Positions 5,604 through 13,141 of a stretch of 14,527 nucleotides of DNA are shown one piece after another. The stretch spans positions 1 to 14,527 of the forward strand of contig VGKN01000012.1 of assembly GCA_016867055.1 (NCBI GenBank). The letters run 5' to 3'. A model generated the notes under the pieces. The model saw only the letters and a program-made list of their open reading frames with translations. It was not told the DNA's origin and searched no databases. The stretch comes from Candidatus Omnitrophota bacterium (GTDB lineage Bacteria > Omnitrophota > Koll11 > VGKN01). The position numbers were made by a program, and so were the translations under genes. The number at the start of each line of letters is the position of its first letter. Position 1 is the first letter of the stretch.

Positions 5604-8600
5604 GTGCCACCCTTTGCAAGCAGCGGGTTGGGAGATAAAGCTGGCGTTAATGGTTCTGCGCAAAGAATCAGTCCCACCATCGTGTTGATGCTGAACGATT
5701 CTGATATTGAAGATGTTAATGATAGAATCGCTGTCATAAAAGAGCATTTTGAGCGCCAAGGTTTTTCTGTTGATTTTGTTAAAGGCGAAGATAGGGTTGA
5801 TTTTAGGTTAAATAAGGATAGTAAAACCTACTTTGTTGCAGCAAAAATTGGCGGGAGTGGAAAATATGAATTGGCCGAACCTAATGAAGCCGCTTTTGCC
5901 AAAGCCCGGGCCCAGGTTCAGCTTAGACCAAAAGGAGAAGTAATATTTGAGCTTACCGATGACACTCATCTTTTAGATGACATAGGTCAAATACTGGGTG
6001 GAACCTATGCTCAATTTGTTGGCGCAGTTACTGAAAGAGTTTATGAGATGCTTATGGCGCAAGTTAAGGAGCAGGTATCAAGTTTGCTAAGTGACGTTGG
6101 TAATCAACCAGATAGAAAGATAGTCCAAGAACTAAGCCTCACTCCATTTGAGGCCATGAGCGATTTATTGGGAGAAGGAAGATATGCTTTTCAAGTAAAC
6201 TTTGCTTGGTGGCCAGAGCGAAAAGTTGGAGTCATTGCAGTTACTCAGCTGGATATTGATTATGAGTTGGAAGATGGAGAAAAAGTAACCCAATCTTTTA
6301 ATTACATTAAACCAGTGGTACTGGCAACGGTAGAAACAAGCGGCGCAGCAGGCCGGCAGACTGGCGAGGTAGCCCAAGCTACCCAGGTTGCCAGCGCAAA
6401 ACTTCCCACAGGAGATTCAGGTGGAATGATTGCCAAGCATATCCGGGATGCTGAGGATGCGCTAAAAGAGAAGGATTTTAGCAGTGCACTTAAGTATGCT
6501 CAGCAGGCCATATATTTAATAACTAAGATTCGGACAGAGTTGATAGAAAGTGGGGTTGACCCAGATAACATAACCACAGAAGACTCAGATAAGATTGGCG
6601 AGGTGCTTGACTTATACAATGACCCAGATAAAGGTATTTACACCGACCCCACGGAATTTAGCGAGGCAACGCTTCAGGCTGTTTGGGCCATTATTACTCA
6701 GGCTCAGATTGTGCTTGCCGAAACTATAGTTGTTCGCGGGGCTATGCGTGGAGCAGTTATACCGCTAGGGGTTTTAGATGAAACCACAATATCAAGATAT
6801 CAAAGAAATGCCGAGGTTTTTGCAGATGAAGTAATTAGGAGACTACAATCTCAATTAGGATTATCAGGGGAAAGCTTTGAGAACTATATAAATAAGCATC
6901 TTCGCCCGGGCAAGGATTCACTAAGCGGATTTATCGGTCATAACGAAGACCTTAGGCAGCTTCTTATAGACGATTATATCACTGTATATGCGGCAGGTTA
7001 TACCCACGAAGAGTTGGCTGGTTGGCTGGAGCAGCTTTCAGGGGCAGGAAGCGAATTTAGAACTTTTAATATAAATGGACAGACATTGCGGGTTAAAAAA
7101 GTAGCATATAGAAAGGCTAAAGCAACGCAACCAGATGTATTTGCTCCTGCGACAATGGCGAAGACAGAACCACAAGCAACAAGGGGTAGTCAGGAATCTC
7201 CTCTGGGCGATAAAGCCTCAACAAATGTTGATTATATTGTAGAAGATTTAACTACGGGAAAACGAATCACCTTCTCTGGATTAATGAAAGGTTATATTAA
7301 AAATTATGGATTTTATGAGGGACATAATGATAGCGGAGAAGACCTTGGGTATAGATTGAATCCAGCAGATATTATAGAAATATTTACAGGCAACCGACCA
7401 GCCACCGCGCCTGTAAGAAGCGTTGGAAAAATTTCGCAAATACCAGTGGTTACTTCTGTCTCTCCGCCAAAACCAAAGGTTGCACCTGTTGCTTTACCTA
7501 AACCTGTAACAGTATCGCCAGCGCCAAAACCAACAGTCGTACCTACACTAACACCAGTTTCCTCAGTTACTAGTAGCGAAGATTTTGCCGCCATAGAAGA
7601 AAAGCTTAAAGTAGCAATGCAGGATGGAAAATATAATACTGACTATGCAGTAGCCAGTAGAGTAAGTAGTTTGCTTATGGATTTAATCAGAGCAGCAACT
7701 ACAATTGAAGAGTTAGATAGAGCAAAAGCAATATGGGAAGAATTAAAACAGGGTGGGAAAGCAATACAAAATTATGTATCTGGCAGAATGAGTCAAGGTA
7801 TTTTAGAGGCAGTTCGGGAGAAAAGGACACAGCTTTTAGCAATGTCATCCGCAGTATCTACAGGAGAAGCAGGGGTAATTACGACTTATGAGCAGGCAAA
7901 CCAAGCGGTCATTATTCTTTCAAACTTACACCATTATTTAGGAATTCCTGATAGCCCAAATGTCACCGGTGATGCGAGAGCGATTAATCTTATAAGAAAG
8001 AAATTCACAGCAACTATAACTAGAGGAGGTGGCTATGCCACTTTTCGTTATAATAATACACTTATTCTACAAAGGCAGATGATGCTTAGATTTCCGGGAG
8101 GAACATTTGATGTAAACTATGATGAAGGATATGGGGTTTTTCTTATAGATGAAAACACAGTTATTCTTCAAACCCTTGACGGAAGATTTAAGATAACCCG
8201 CTCAGAAATTCAAGGTCAACGAGAATTTAGATTTACAATAGAAATGTTAACAACCCCTACGCCGGCAGTTGCCCAAAGAGATTATAATATGCCGTTGACA
8301 GATGCGCCTGCTATGACCTATGAAGAGCATGAGAGAACAATAGATACCCTGCTTGCACTTTCCCATGACCCGGCCACAGATGAGTGGATTGAAGTTAAGC
8401 AAGTAACTGATATGAATGATCCTATAGTCAATATGGCTTATAACTTCTTAGGGGCTGTGAGTATACAAGAGCATATGGAGGGTAACAACGATTTATCAAG
8501 TCTTATGGAAAGACTCATTAATGGTGAGCTTCCACAGCCAGAGGGTAGGTCTGTTCCAGGACTATTTCGTGTATATATACATGACCCTACAAAACTTTCA

Positions 8601-9740
8601 GAGGAGCTTCGCCCTGTTCATCACGCTTCAGACCGTGGAATTCACATCATTGCAAAATTAGGAGAGAATGTTACAGCAAAGCTATTTGGTGGAGCATTAG
8701 AAGCTGCAGCGCTCGTCCATGAGTTCATCAGCTTCTTAGGTCAGCCACCAGAAGTCAGCGTGGCTTTTGATGTAGTTTTTCGTGGTTGGCAAATGGTGAT
8801 TATGCAAACTGGTTCTGGAAGGTATACCGATGATATAATAAGGGATAAGCGTAGCCAAAGTGCCTTCCGCAATAATTTAGCTCGTGAACTTGGTATTGGA
8901 GAAGAAGACCTTCCCCCTGATTTAACCTTGGAAACTGCATTCAATAAGGGTATTGAAAATATGAAGCAATATTTGGCAGAGCACGAAGGAATCCGCGAAC
9001 CAGACCTCTTGGCACGCTTATCACAAGCCGAACAAGAAACTACCCAAGCTGTTCGAGATTATACAGCCAGCGGCGCAGCAGGCCGGCAGGCTGGCGAGGT
9101 TTCCCAAACGGCTCCCAGAGCAGACTGGGCAAGAGAGGTGTATGCTCGCGTTGCGGAAAGTGGCACAGTTAAAGAATATTTGCAAATGATCGCTACAGGT
9201 ATGTCGGGCAATGTAACTATTGAAAGTTCGGCTGACACATTAGCAAGCGCCCCTGATTTAATGCATACCACAGAAACTGTAAGCAGAACCGGAAAGAAGC
9301 TTGGTTTAGGTATATATGTAGAACAAAAGAAAAGTGAAACATCTGCAGAGGATTTAAAACAGGCTCTTGGTTTGCCAGGGGATATGGAGATAGCTGTGGT
9401 TGAGGGAGTAAGCAGTATAAAAACCGTAGATGACGTAAGAAGAATTTTGACCGAAAAGAGAGAGGGAACAAGGGTTATTATTACAGATGTATTAACTGAT
9501 GATGAGGCGATTGGGTTGGAAGGAGCTCTAGAGGGTGAGAAATTAGATACGAACGTATTTATAGTAATACGCAGAGGATGGCAAGAAGGAGAACCCCTAT
9601 TTCTCTCATGGGTTCTCTCCGAACATTTACTAAGAGAGAACTCGCAACATGTTATTAGGCTGCTTCCTCCGCAGGTTGGTATAGTACCCTCTCATGGGTC
9701 AGAATTTAGAACCTACCGAGAGCAGGTTAAACAAATCTAA
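5604..9740 (+). CDS. Very large low-complexity protein, probably exported, function unknown
   Basis: The protein has 1378 residues from the GTG at 5604, which lacks a ribosome site. The true start is probably upstream (see 5449-5514). I do not recognise an enzymatic domain. Visible in order: GLGDKAG near residue 7; an alpha/beta-looking region to about 245; a GC-rich linker SGAAGRQTGEV (246); an Ala/Lys-rich helical region that could be TPR-like (about 275-315); GSEFRT (482); SPLGDKAS (about 531); a Pro/Val/Lys linker (about 614-657); a mixed region with LVHEFISFLG (not an HExxH motif); a second SGAAGRQAGEV linker (1156); an alpha/beta C-terminal region; and a second GSEFRT at 1365, close to the stop. 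The recurring tags suggest two or more fused modules. Such proteins are common in Omnitrophota-like genomes. It is convergent with maf, only 37 nt apart. Confidence 0.75.
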   Translation: MPPFASSGLGDKAGVNGSAQRISPTIVLMLNDSDIEDVNDRIAVIKEHFERQGFSVDFVKGEDRVDFRLNKDSKTYFVAAKIGGSGKYELAEPNEAAFAKARAQVQLRPKGEVIFELTDDTHLLDDIGQILGGTYAQFVGAVTERVYEMLMAQVKEQVSSLLSDVGNQPDRKIVQELSLTPFEAMSDLLGEGRYAFQVNFAWWPERKVGVIAVTQLDIDYELEDGEKVTQSFNYIKPVVLATVETSGAAGRQTGEVAQATQVASAKLPTGDSGGMIAKHIRDAEDALKEKDFSSALKYAQQAIYLITKIRTELIESGVDPDNITTEDSDKIGEVLDLYNDPDKGIYTDPTEFSEATLQAVWAIITQAQIVLAETIVVRGAMRGAVIPLGVLDETTISRYQRNAEVFADEVIRRLQSQLGLSGESFENYINKHLRPGKDSLSGFIGHNEDLRQLLIDDYITVYAAGYTHEELAGWLEQLSGAGSEFRTFNINGQTLRVKKVAYRKAKATQPDVFAPATMAKTEPQATRGSQESPLGDKASTNVDYIVEDLTTGKRITFSGLMKGYIKNYGFYEGHNDSGEDLGYRLNPADIIEIFTGNRPATAPVRSVGKISQIPVVTSVSPPKPKVAPVALPKPVTVSPAPKPTVVPTLTPVSSVTSSEDFAAIEEKLKVAMQDGKYNTDYAVASRVSSLLMDLIRAATTIEELDRAKAIWEELKQGGKAIQNYVSGRMSQGILEAVREKRTQLLAMSSAVSTGEAGVITTYEQANQAVIILSNLHHYLGIPDSPNVTGDARAINLIRKKFTATITRGGGYATFRYNNTLILQRQMMLRFPGGTFDVNYDEGYGVFLIDENTVILQTLDGRFKITRSEIQGQREFRFTIEMLTTPTPAVAQRDYNMPLTDAPAMTYEEHERTIDTLLALSHDPATDEWIEVKQVTDMNDPIVNMAYNFLGAVSIQEHMEGNNDLSSLMERLINGELPQPEGRSVPGLFRVYIHDPTKLSEELRPVHHASDRGIHIIAKLGENVTAKLFGGALEAAALVHEFISFLGQPPEVSVAFDVVFRGWQMVIMQTGSGRYTDDIIRDKRSQSAFRNNLARELGIGEEDLPPDLTLETAFNKGIENMKQYLAEHEGIREPDLLARLSQAEQETTQAVRDYTASGAAGRQAGEVSQTAPRADWAREVYARVAESGTVKEYLQMIATGMSGNVTIESSADTLASAPDLMHTTETVSRTGKKLGLGIYVEQKKSETSAEDLKQALGLPGDMEIAVVEGVSSIKTVDDVRRILTEKREGTRVIITDVLTDDEAIGLEGALEGEKLDTNVFIVIRRGWQEGEPLFLSWVLSEHLLRENSQHVIRLLPPQVGIVPSHGSEFRTYREQVKQI
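6339..6377 (+). repeat. GC-rich in-frame repeat, copy 1 (codes SGAAGRQTGEV)
   Basis: This 39-bp segment differs at only three positions from 9069-9107. It is strikingly GC-rich (GGCCGGCAG core) in AT-rich surroundings. Just after it GGTAGC (6368-6373) pairs with GCTACC (6378-6383), and CTGGC (6361-6365) with GCCAG (6390-6394), so copy 1 can form a hairpin. Confidence 0.7.
9069..9107 (+). repeat. GC-rich in-frame repeat, copy 2 (codes SGAAGRQAGEV)
   Basis: Same repeat as 6339-6377, in the same reading frame and same orientation, 2.7 kb away within one gene. The first 32 bp contain a single mismatch (A or G in the codon for T/A). Confidence 0.7.
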
Positions 9741-9777
9741 ATGCCAAAAAATCGTGGTCTTAAATTGACTAAATAAC

Positions 9778-9923
9778 TCATCGCCTATAACTAGTTTTTA
9801 CCCCAAATTTTCTAAGCATCTTTTTTAATTTCTCAATAGGTAGTCCTACTACATTAAAAAAATCACCCTCAACCTTTTCAATAAGTGCGTCGTTATCTTC
9901 CTGGGCGGCGTAGGAGCCTGCTT
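9778..9923 (-). pseudogene. maf: Frame-displaced C-terminal part of maf
   Basis: In a different minus-strand frame, directly after D160 of the Maf reading, the sequence encodes AGSYAAQEDNDALIEKVEG, then DFFNVVGLPIEKLKKMLRKF, ending at TGA (9780-9778). This is exactly the expected Maf C-terminus (KAGxY, GDxFNVVGLP). Restoring one base near 9921-9923 (GATAAG to GATAARG) would rejoin it and give about 208 residues. Confidence 0.85.
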
Positions 9924-10403
9924 ATCAAGGTGTAGGCGCGCAAATCTTTCGATTTCATCTTTTTTTATTTTTCTTATTCTGACAGTTGTAGTTTCGTAGT
10001 CAATCAATTTTTTCTTTGTTTTTGCGTCTATTATGGCTATGGCGGTTATTACTTTATGCGTGGTATTGCTAAGTAATCTTAACATTCTTTTTGCGTCCTC
10101 ATAAGAGGAAGGTTTGCCAATAATCTCGCCTTTTACCCTGCTCCTCGTAAAGCCTCGTTCTTTAGCATGGGAGGCGGGGTAAACCACCACAATTGTATCT
10201 GCACCAATAACAATTCCCTCTTTAACTTTATTTGCCACGGTTTTTGCTTTTTCGTAGGCGAGCCTTTTGGCTAAATTTGAAGGAGAAAGACTTTTTGTTA
10301 GATTCTCTTTGACATTACTCGGGACGACTTTAAATCTAATCCCAAGCCTTTTAAAGAGTTCTCTTCTTCTTGGTGAGCCTGAGGCCAGAATAATCTTTTT
10401 CAT
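9849..10403 (-). CDS. maf: Maf-family nucleotide pyrophosphatase, frameshifted
   Basis: Maf proteins hydrolyse non-canonical or modified nucleoside triphosphates (house-cleaning). The 184-residue reading has the family start IILASGSPRRREL (residues 4-16) with the SxSPRR phosphate-binding motif, the catalytic Asp69 in IGADTIVV, and GEIIGKP (92-98). Two oddities stand out. Residues 74-91 are an extra segment encoded by a palindromic insertion (10132-10183) between GADTIVV and GEIIGKP, where relatives have only a short turn. After D160 a one-base deletion shifts the frame, so the last residues (QAPTPPRKI...) are not Maf-like and the gene stops early, losing the conserved GDFFNVVGLP. ATG 10403 sits 7 nt from a TATAAT box, suggesting a leaderless message. 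The gene may be inactive, or the deletion may be a sequencing error. Confidence 0.88.
   Translation of the reverse strand: MKKIILASGSPRRRELFKRLGIRFKVVPSNVKENLTKSLSPSNLAKRLAYEKAKTVANKVKEGIVIGADTIVVVYPASHAKERGFTRSRVKGEIIGKPSSYEDAKRMLRLLSNTTHKVITAIAIIDAKTKKKLIDYETTTVRIRKIKKDEIERFARLHLDKQAPTPPRKITTHLLKRLRVIFLM
10132..10183. repeat. Palindromic element inserted in frame inside maf
   Basis: TTTACCC (10132-10138) pairs with GGGTAAA (10177-10183); GC and TCC (10140-10144) pair with GGA and GC (10070-10075 plus 100, i.e. 10170-10175) with one bulge; TAAAG (10048-10052 plus 100, i.e. 10148-10152) pairs with CTTTA (10160-10164), leaving a 7-nt loop. The 52-nt hairpin adds about 17 codons without breaking the frame. 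It resembles in style the Rickettsia palindromic elements; family membership is not shown. Confidence 0.7.
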
Positions 10404-10410
10404 TTACTCA

Positions 10411-10440
10411 ATTATATAAATTTAGTTTTATCTTTGTCAA
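10411..10440 (-). promoter_or_regulatory. Consensus promoter of maf (minus strand)
   Basis: Read on the minus strand, TTGACA (10440-10435) is followed after 18 nt by a perfect TATAAT (10416-10411). Seven nt then separate the -10 box from the maf ATG, so the transcript probably begins at or next to the start codon. Confidence 0.7.
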
Positions 10441-10446
10441 TGTTTC

Positions 10447-10475
10447 TTGACATAGTTTCTATCTTACTGTTTAAT
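10447..10475 (+). promoter_or_regulatory. Probable promoter of the HEESH protein gene
   Basis: TTGACA (10447-10452) is followed after 17 nt by TTTAAT (10470-10475). It is arranged back to back with the maf promoter; the two -35 boxes are 6 nt apart. The -10 box is a weak match, so confidence is moderate. It implies a start near 10482 and favours ATG 10485 as the first codon. Confidence 0.45.
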
Positions 10476-10484
10476 ATGTGGATA

Positions 10485-12923
10485 ATGAACGGACAAAACT
10501 TTTTTTATAGAATAGTTGTAGTTCTGCTAATAAGCATATTTTTTATAGATTGCTTATTTAGAAATATTTCTCCAAGATTTGATAATAACATAGCCTATGC
10601 AGAGGAAAGCAGAGGCACCCCTAAAAGCATAGTGGATTTAGAAGAACTTATAAATACCCATCCCCAATTAAAAGGGATTGACTCAATTGAAGGGTTTTTA
10701 GAGTTTGTATCCGGATATAAAACTGAACTTTCTATCTCTTCCCAGAGGGTAGCGGAGGAGGTATTAGAAAAGCTTGATCCAAAGGATAAAACTGCTATGC
10801 GACTTAGCTATATGGCTGTGCCTCAAGATTCAGAACTCTTTGAGGTGCTTACGCCTTTTGGTAAATTGCCTGTGAAGGTATACCGGATAAATTATAAAAA
10901 TAGATGGCAGATATTGATGCTTATAAATAATAGCGTAAATGACCCAGAATATCTTAGATTCGCATTAAATCGGAGTATTCAGTTCGTAATATATCTTACG
11001 AGAAACGAGCTTATAAAACAGAGATTTCCTGAGACCAGAGTATTTTCTCTATCAACCGGTGCATTTTTGGCCTTGGGACAGTTTTATTATACAATAGCAA
11101 TTGCCTCTGCCCAGTATGTAAGCTCTTTTGACTCGCTTATGGTAGATGTGGTTGGCTGGCTTACCTCTGGATTCCCAACCGGTTCAAGGATTAGGCTATT
11201 AAGAGAGGTGCTTCCCCACGAGGAGTCCCATATGAGATTCTTTAGACTCTCTAAAGAGGAGCAGGATAAGGTTATAACCTCAATTTTAAATGACCTTGGT
11301 AAGGAGCGGATAGAAGAGATTTATAACACGATAGGATTCTGGCATGAGCAAGCTAATCCAGATTATTTTGCAGCACAAAAGGAGATGATTAAGCATCCAG
11401 AATGGTTTGAGCAGGATGAAGTGGATATGCCGGGCCCAAAAAGAGTATGGATACTTAAATTATCAAACGGAAAATATTTGAATTTAGCAATATTCATAAC
11501 AGAGTTTTTATCTACCCTGAGCATGGATTTAACGGCTCTTAGAAATATTTATGGGATTCCGCAGGAGTTTGTGAATAGACTAAAAGCACTATATGATGAA
11601 AGACAGGGAATAGGCTTTAACCTTGAAAAAGAATTAAGCTCTGACACAAAAAAACTTTTAAGAGACCATAGGCTTATAAACCCTGATATCTCAGAGCATC
11701 TTTCAATAATCTCGGTGCAGTATCCCTATTTGATATTAGAGGAATGCTGGAAGGGGTATTTTACAGATTACGACCTTGAAGAGGTTATAGGTCTAAGTTA
11801 TGCGAAAAAGATATTGGTTGAAAATGGATTTGATAGTGATAGGATTGATACAATTAAGCCCATTATACAGAAATACTGGCTGATACTCACCTATCAAGGG
11901 AAATCTCTTATAGTGCTTGAGAAAATTCCTACCCTCTCCCAGTGGATTATTCTTATTTTGGCAAGTCTATATCAGAAATATCCAAAGGATAGGGCAATTG
12001 AAGAGATTGTGAATAATCTAAATAAATTTTCTTTGAATAATGTTCACCTTAAAAGCAACATTCCTTTATCTATTTTGATATCTAAAAAGGGTCCTGGGAT
12101 AGCAGAGTTAAATAGTTCTCGCGCAAGACTTCTTAAAGAGATGATGGGCGATTTGGATAATATAGGCTTTATCAGGCGTCTTACCAAAGAGGCTAAAGAT
12201 TTAGATGCGCCGACACTGCTTTCTATGACAGTTCTTTCTAAGTACATCTGCACTGTAAAAACAGGCGGGCTTATATCTTTAAGGCTTGCCTTGGAAGAAC
12301 ATATAGAAAGGGCTTTGGTTGAAAAAGGTTCCTTAATTATAGATTTAGATTTAAATACCTTATTATTCTTTGATAAACAAGGCAATCCCCACCTAAAAGA
12401 TATCTATTTTATAGATGCTGTTAATCTCTTAAGGAGCATTACAAGGGATAACCTAAGTATAAGGATTATCAATTTTTCTAATAAAGGTGGTAAGGATAAG
12501 ATAGAAAAAATTTTGGGGCTGGAGCAGTTTCAGGGAAGACTTAAACTTGTGGATGCAGAGGATAGGGATTTTGGATTTCAGAAAGAGGCGCTAAAGATAG
12601 CCTATGATAGGAATGTAGAGAGATTTGTAACAGGAGCAGATATAATAATAAAAGACAAAAAGGTATATTTTGAAGGAAAAGAGTTTGAGATTATTCCCTC
12701 TTTTGATGTATTTCTTTCAAGCCTTCTTATTCTATGCGGAAAAGATAGAAACTTTCTAAAATTCTTGAAAGAGTTTCTGGATACGCTTCCAAAGGAATAT
12801 AAAGTGTTTGATAGTAGCGATAGCCTTGTAGAGATTATTCTGCCCGCAGTATCCGAGGAATTAATTACAAGAGAGTTTCTTAAGAAACTGAAAGAGATAA
12901 ACGATACTTCTAAAATGTATTAA
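10485..12923 (+). CDS. Probable exported protein with HEESH metallopeptidase-like motif
   Basis: From ATG 10485 the protein has 812 residues; alternative in-frame starts at 10476, 10440 and TTG 10434 (829 residues) are upstream of or inside the predicted promoter. The N-terminus has MNGQNFFYR, a hydrophobic core (IVVVLLISIFFIDCLF) and NIAYAEE, consistent with a signal peptide cut after AYA. HEESH (codons 11217-11231) is a HExxH zinc motif preceded by LLREVLP and followed by acidic candidates for the third ligand about 35-60 residues later (HEQANPDYFAAQKE). The rest, about 500 residues, is helical and charged, with an alpha/beta-looking part from about 12325 onward (LIIDLDLNTLLFF, LSIRIINFS) that I cannot name. 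A peptidase role is inferred from the motif alone. The 3' end precedes a promoter for the next gene. Confidence 0.65.
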   Translation: MNGQNFFYRIVVVLLISIFFIDCLFRNISPRFDNNIAYAEESRGTPKSIVDLEELINTHPQLKGIDSIEGFLEFVSGYKTELSISSQRVAEEVLEKLDPKDKTAMRLSYMAVPQDSELFEVLTPFGKLPVKVYRINYKNRWQILMLINNSVNDPEYLRFALNRSIQFVIYLTRNELIKQRFPETRVFSLSTGAFLALGQFYYTIAIASAQYVSSFDSLMVDVVGWLTSGFPTGSRIRLLREVLPHEESHMRFFRLSKEEQDKVITSILNDLGKERIEEIYNTIGFWHEQANPDYFAAQKEMIKHPEWFEQDEVDMPGPKRVWILKLSNGKYLNLAIFITEFLSTLSMDLTALRNIYGIPQEFVNRLKALYDERQGIGFNLEKELSSDTKKLLRDHRLINPDISEHLSIISVQYPYLILEECWKGYFTDYDLEEVIGLSYAKKILVENGFDSDRIDTIKPIIQKYWLILTYQGKSLIVLEKIPTLSQWIILILASLYQKYPKDRAIEEIVNNLNKFSLNNVHLKSNIPLSILISKKGPGIAELNSSRARLLKEMMGDLDNIGFIRRLTKEAKDLDAPTLLSMTVLSKYICTVKTGGLISLRLALEEHIERALVEKGSLIIDLDLNTLLFFDKQGNPHLKDIYFIDAVNLLRSITRDNLSIRIINFSNKGGKDKIEKILGLEQFQGRLKLVDAEDRDFGFQKEALKIAYDRNVERFVTGADIIIKDKKVYFEGKEFEIIPSFDVFLSSLLILCGKDRNFLKFLKEFLDTLPKEYKVFDSSDSLVEIILPAVSEELITREFLKKLKEINDTSKMY

Positions 12924-12939
12924 TATTGGCAGATTTTAA

Positions 12940-12967
12940 TTGACAATCAGTAGTTATATGATAAATT
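12940..12967 (+). promoter_or_regulatory. Promoter upstream of the structured RNA and DUF1189 gene
   Basis: TTGACA (12940-12945) and TAAATT (12962-12967) are 16 nt apart. The predicted start (about 12973) coincides with the first paired base of the RNA structure at 12971-13130. Confidence 0.6.
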
Positions 12968-12970
12968 TAG

Positions 12971-13130
12971 ATGAGTACATAACTTGTTCTACCTGACGGT
13001 AGTCAAGCCTGCCTTGTGTCAGGTAATGACACAGGTTGTATGTCTGAATTTACCCTTGACATCGAAGATATCAAGGGTCCAACTCGCACAGCAACTTATG
13101 TTCACATCGTTCCATAAGTTGCGTGCTCAT
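12971..13130 (+). ncRNA. Candidate structured leader RNA (riboswitch-like) of the DUF1189 gene
   Basis: A closing helix pairs ATGAGT (12971-12976) with GCTCAT (13125-13130). Inside it are an arm in which ACATAACTTGT (12977-12987) pairs with ACAGGT and TATGT (13031-13036, 13039-13043), capped by a perfect ACCTGAC/GTCAGGT helix (12991-12997, 13018-13024) and GGTAG/CTGCC (12998-13002, 13009-13013); a perfect 8-bp hairpin ACCCTTGA/TCAAGGGT (13052-13059, 13071-13078) with an inner ATC-GAA-GAT; and a perfect 10-bp hairpin GCAACTTATG/CATAAGTTGC (13091-13100, 13113-13122). The fold ends one base before AGGAGG (13131-13136), the ribosome site of the next gene. I do not recognise a known riboswitch class. 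Pairing was done by eye without energy calculation. Confidence 0.6.
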
Positions 13131-13141
13131 AGGAGGAGGCG

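Noticed and set aside
8712..8745. LVHEFISFLG in the giant protein as a metallopeptidase site
   Set aside because: It has HE but not the second His of HExxH.
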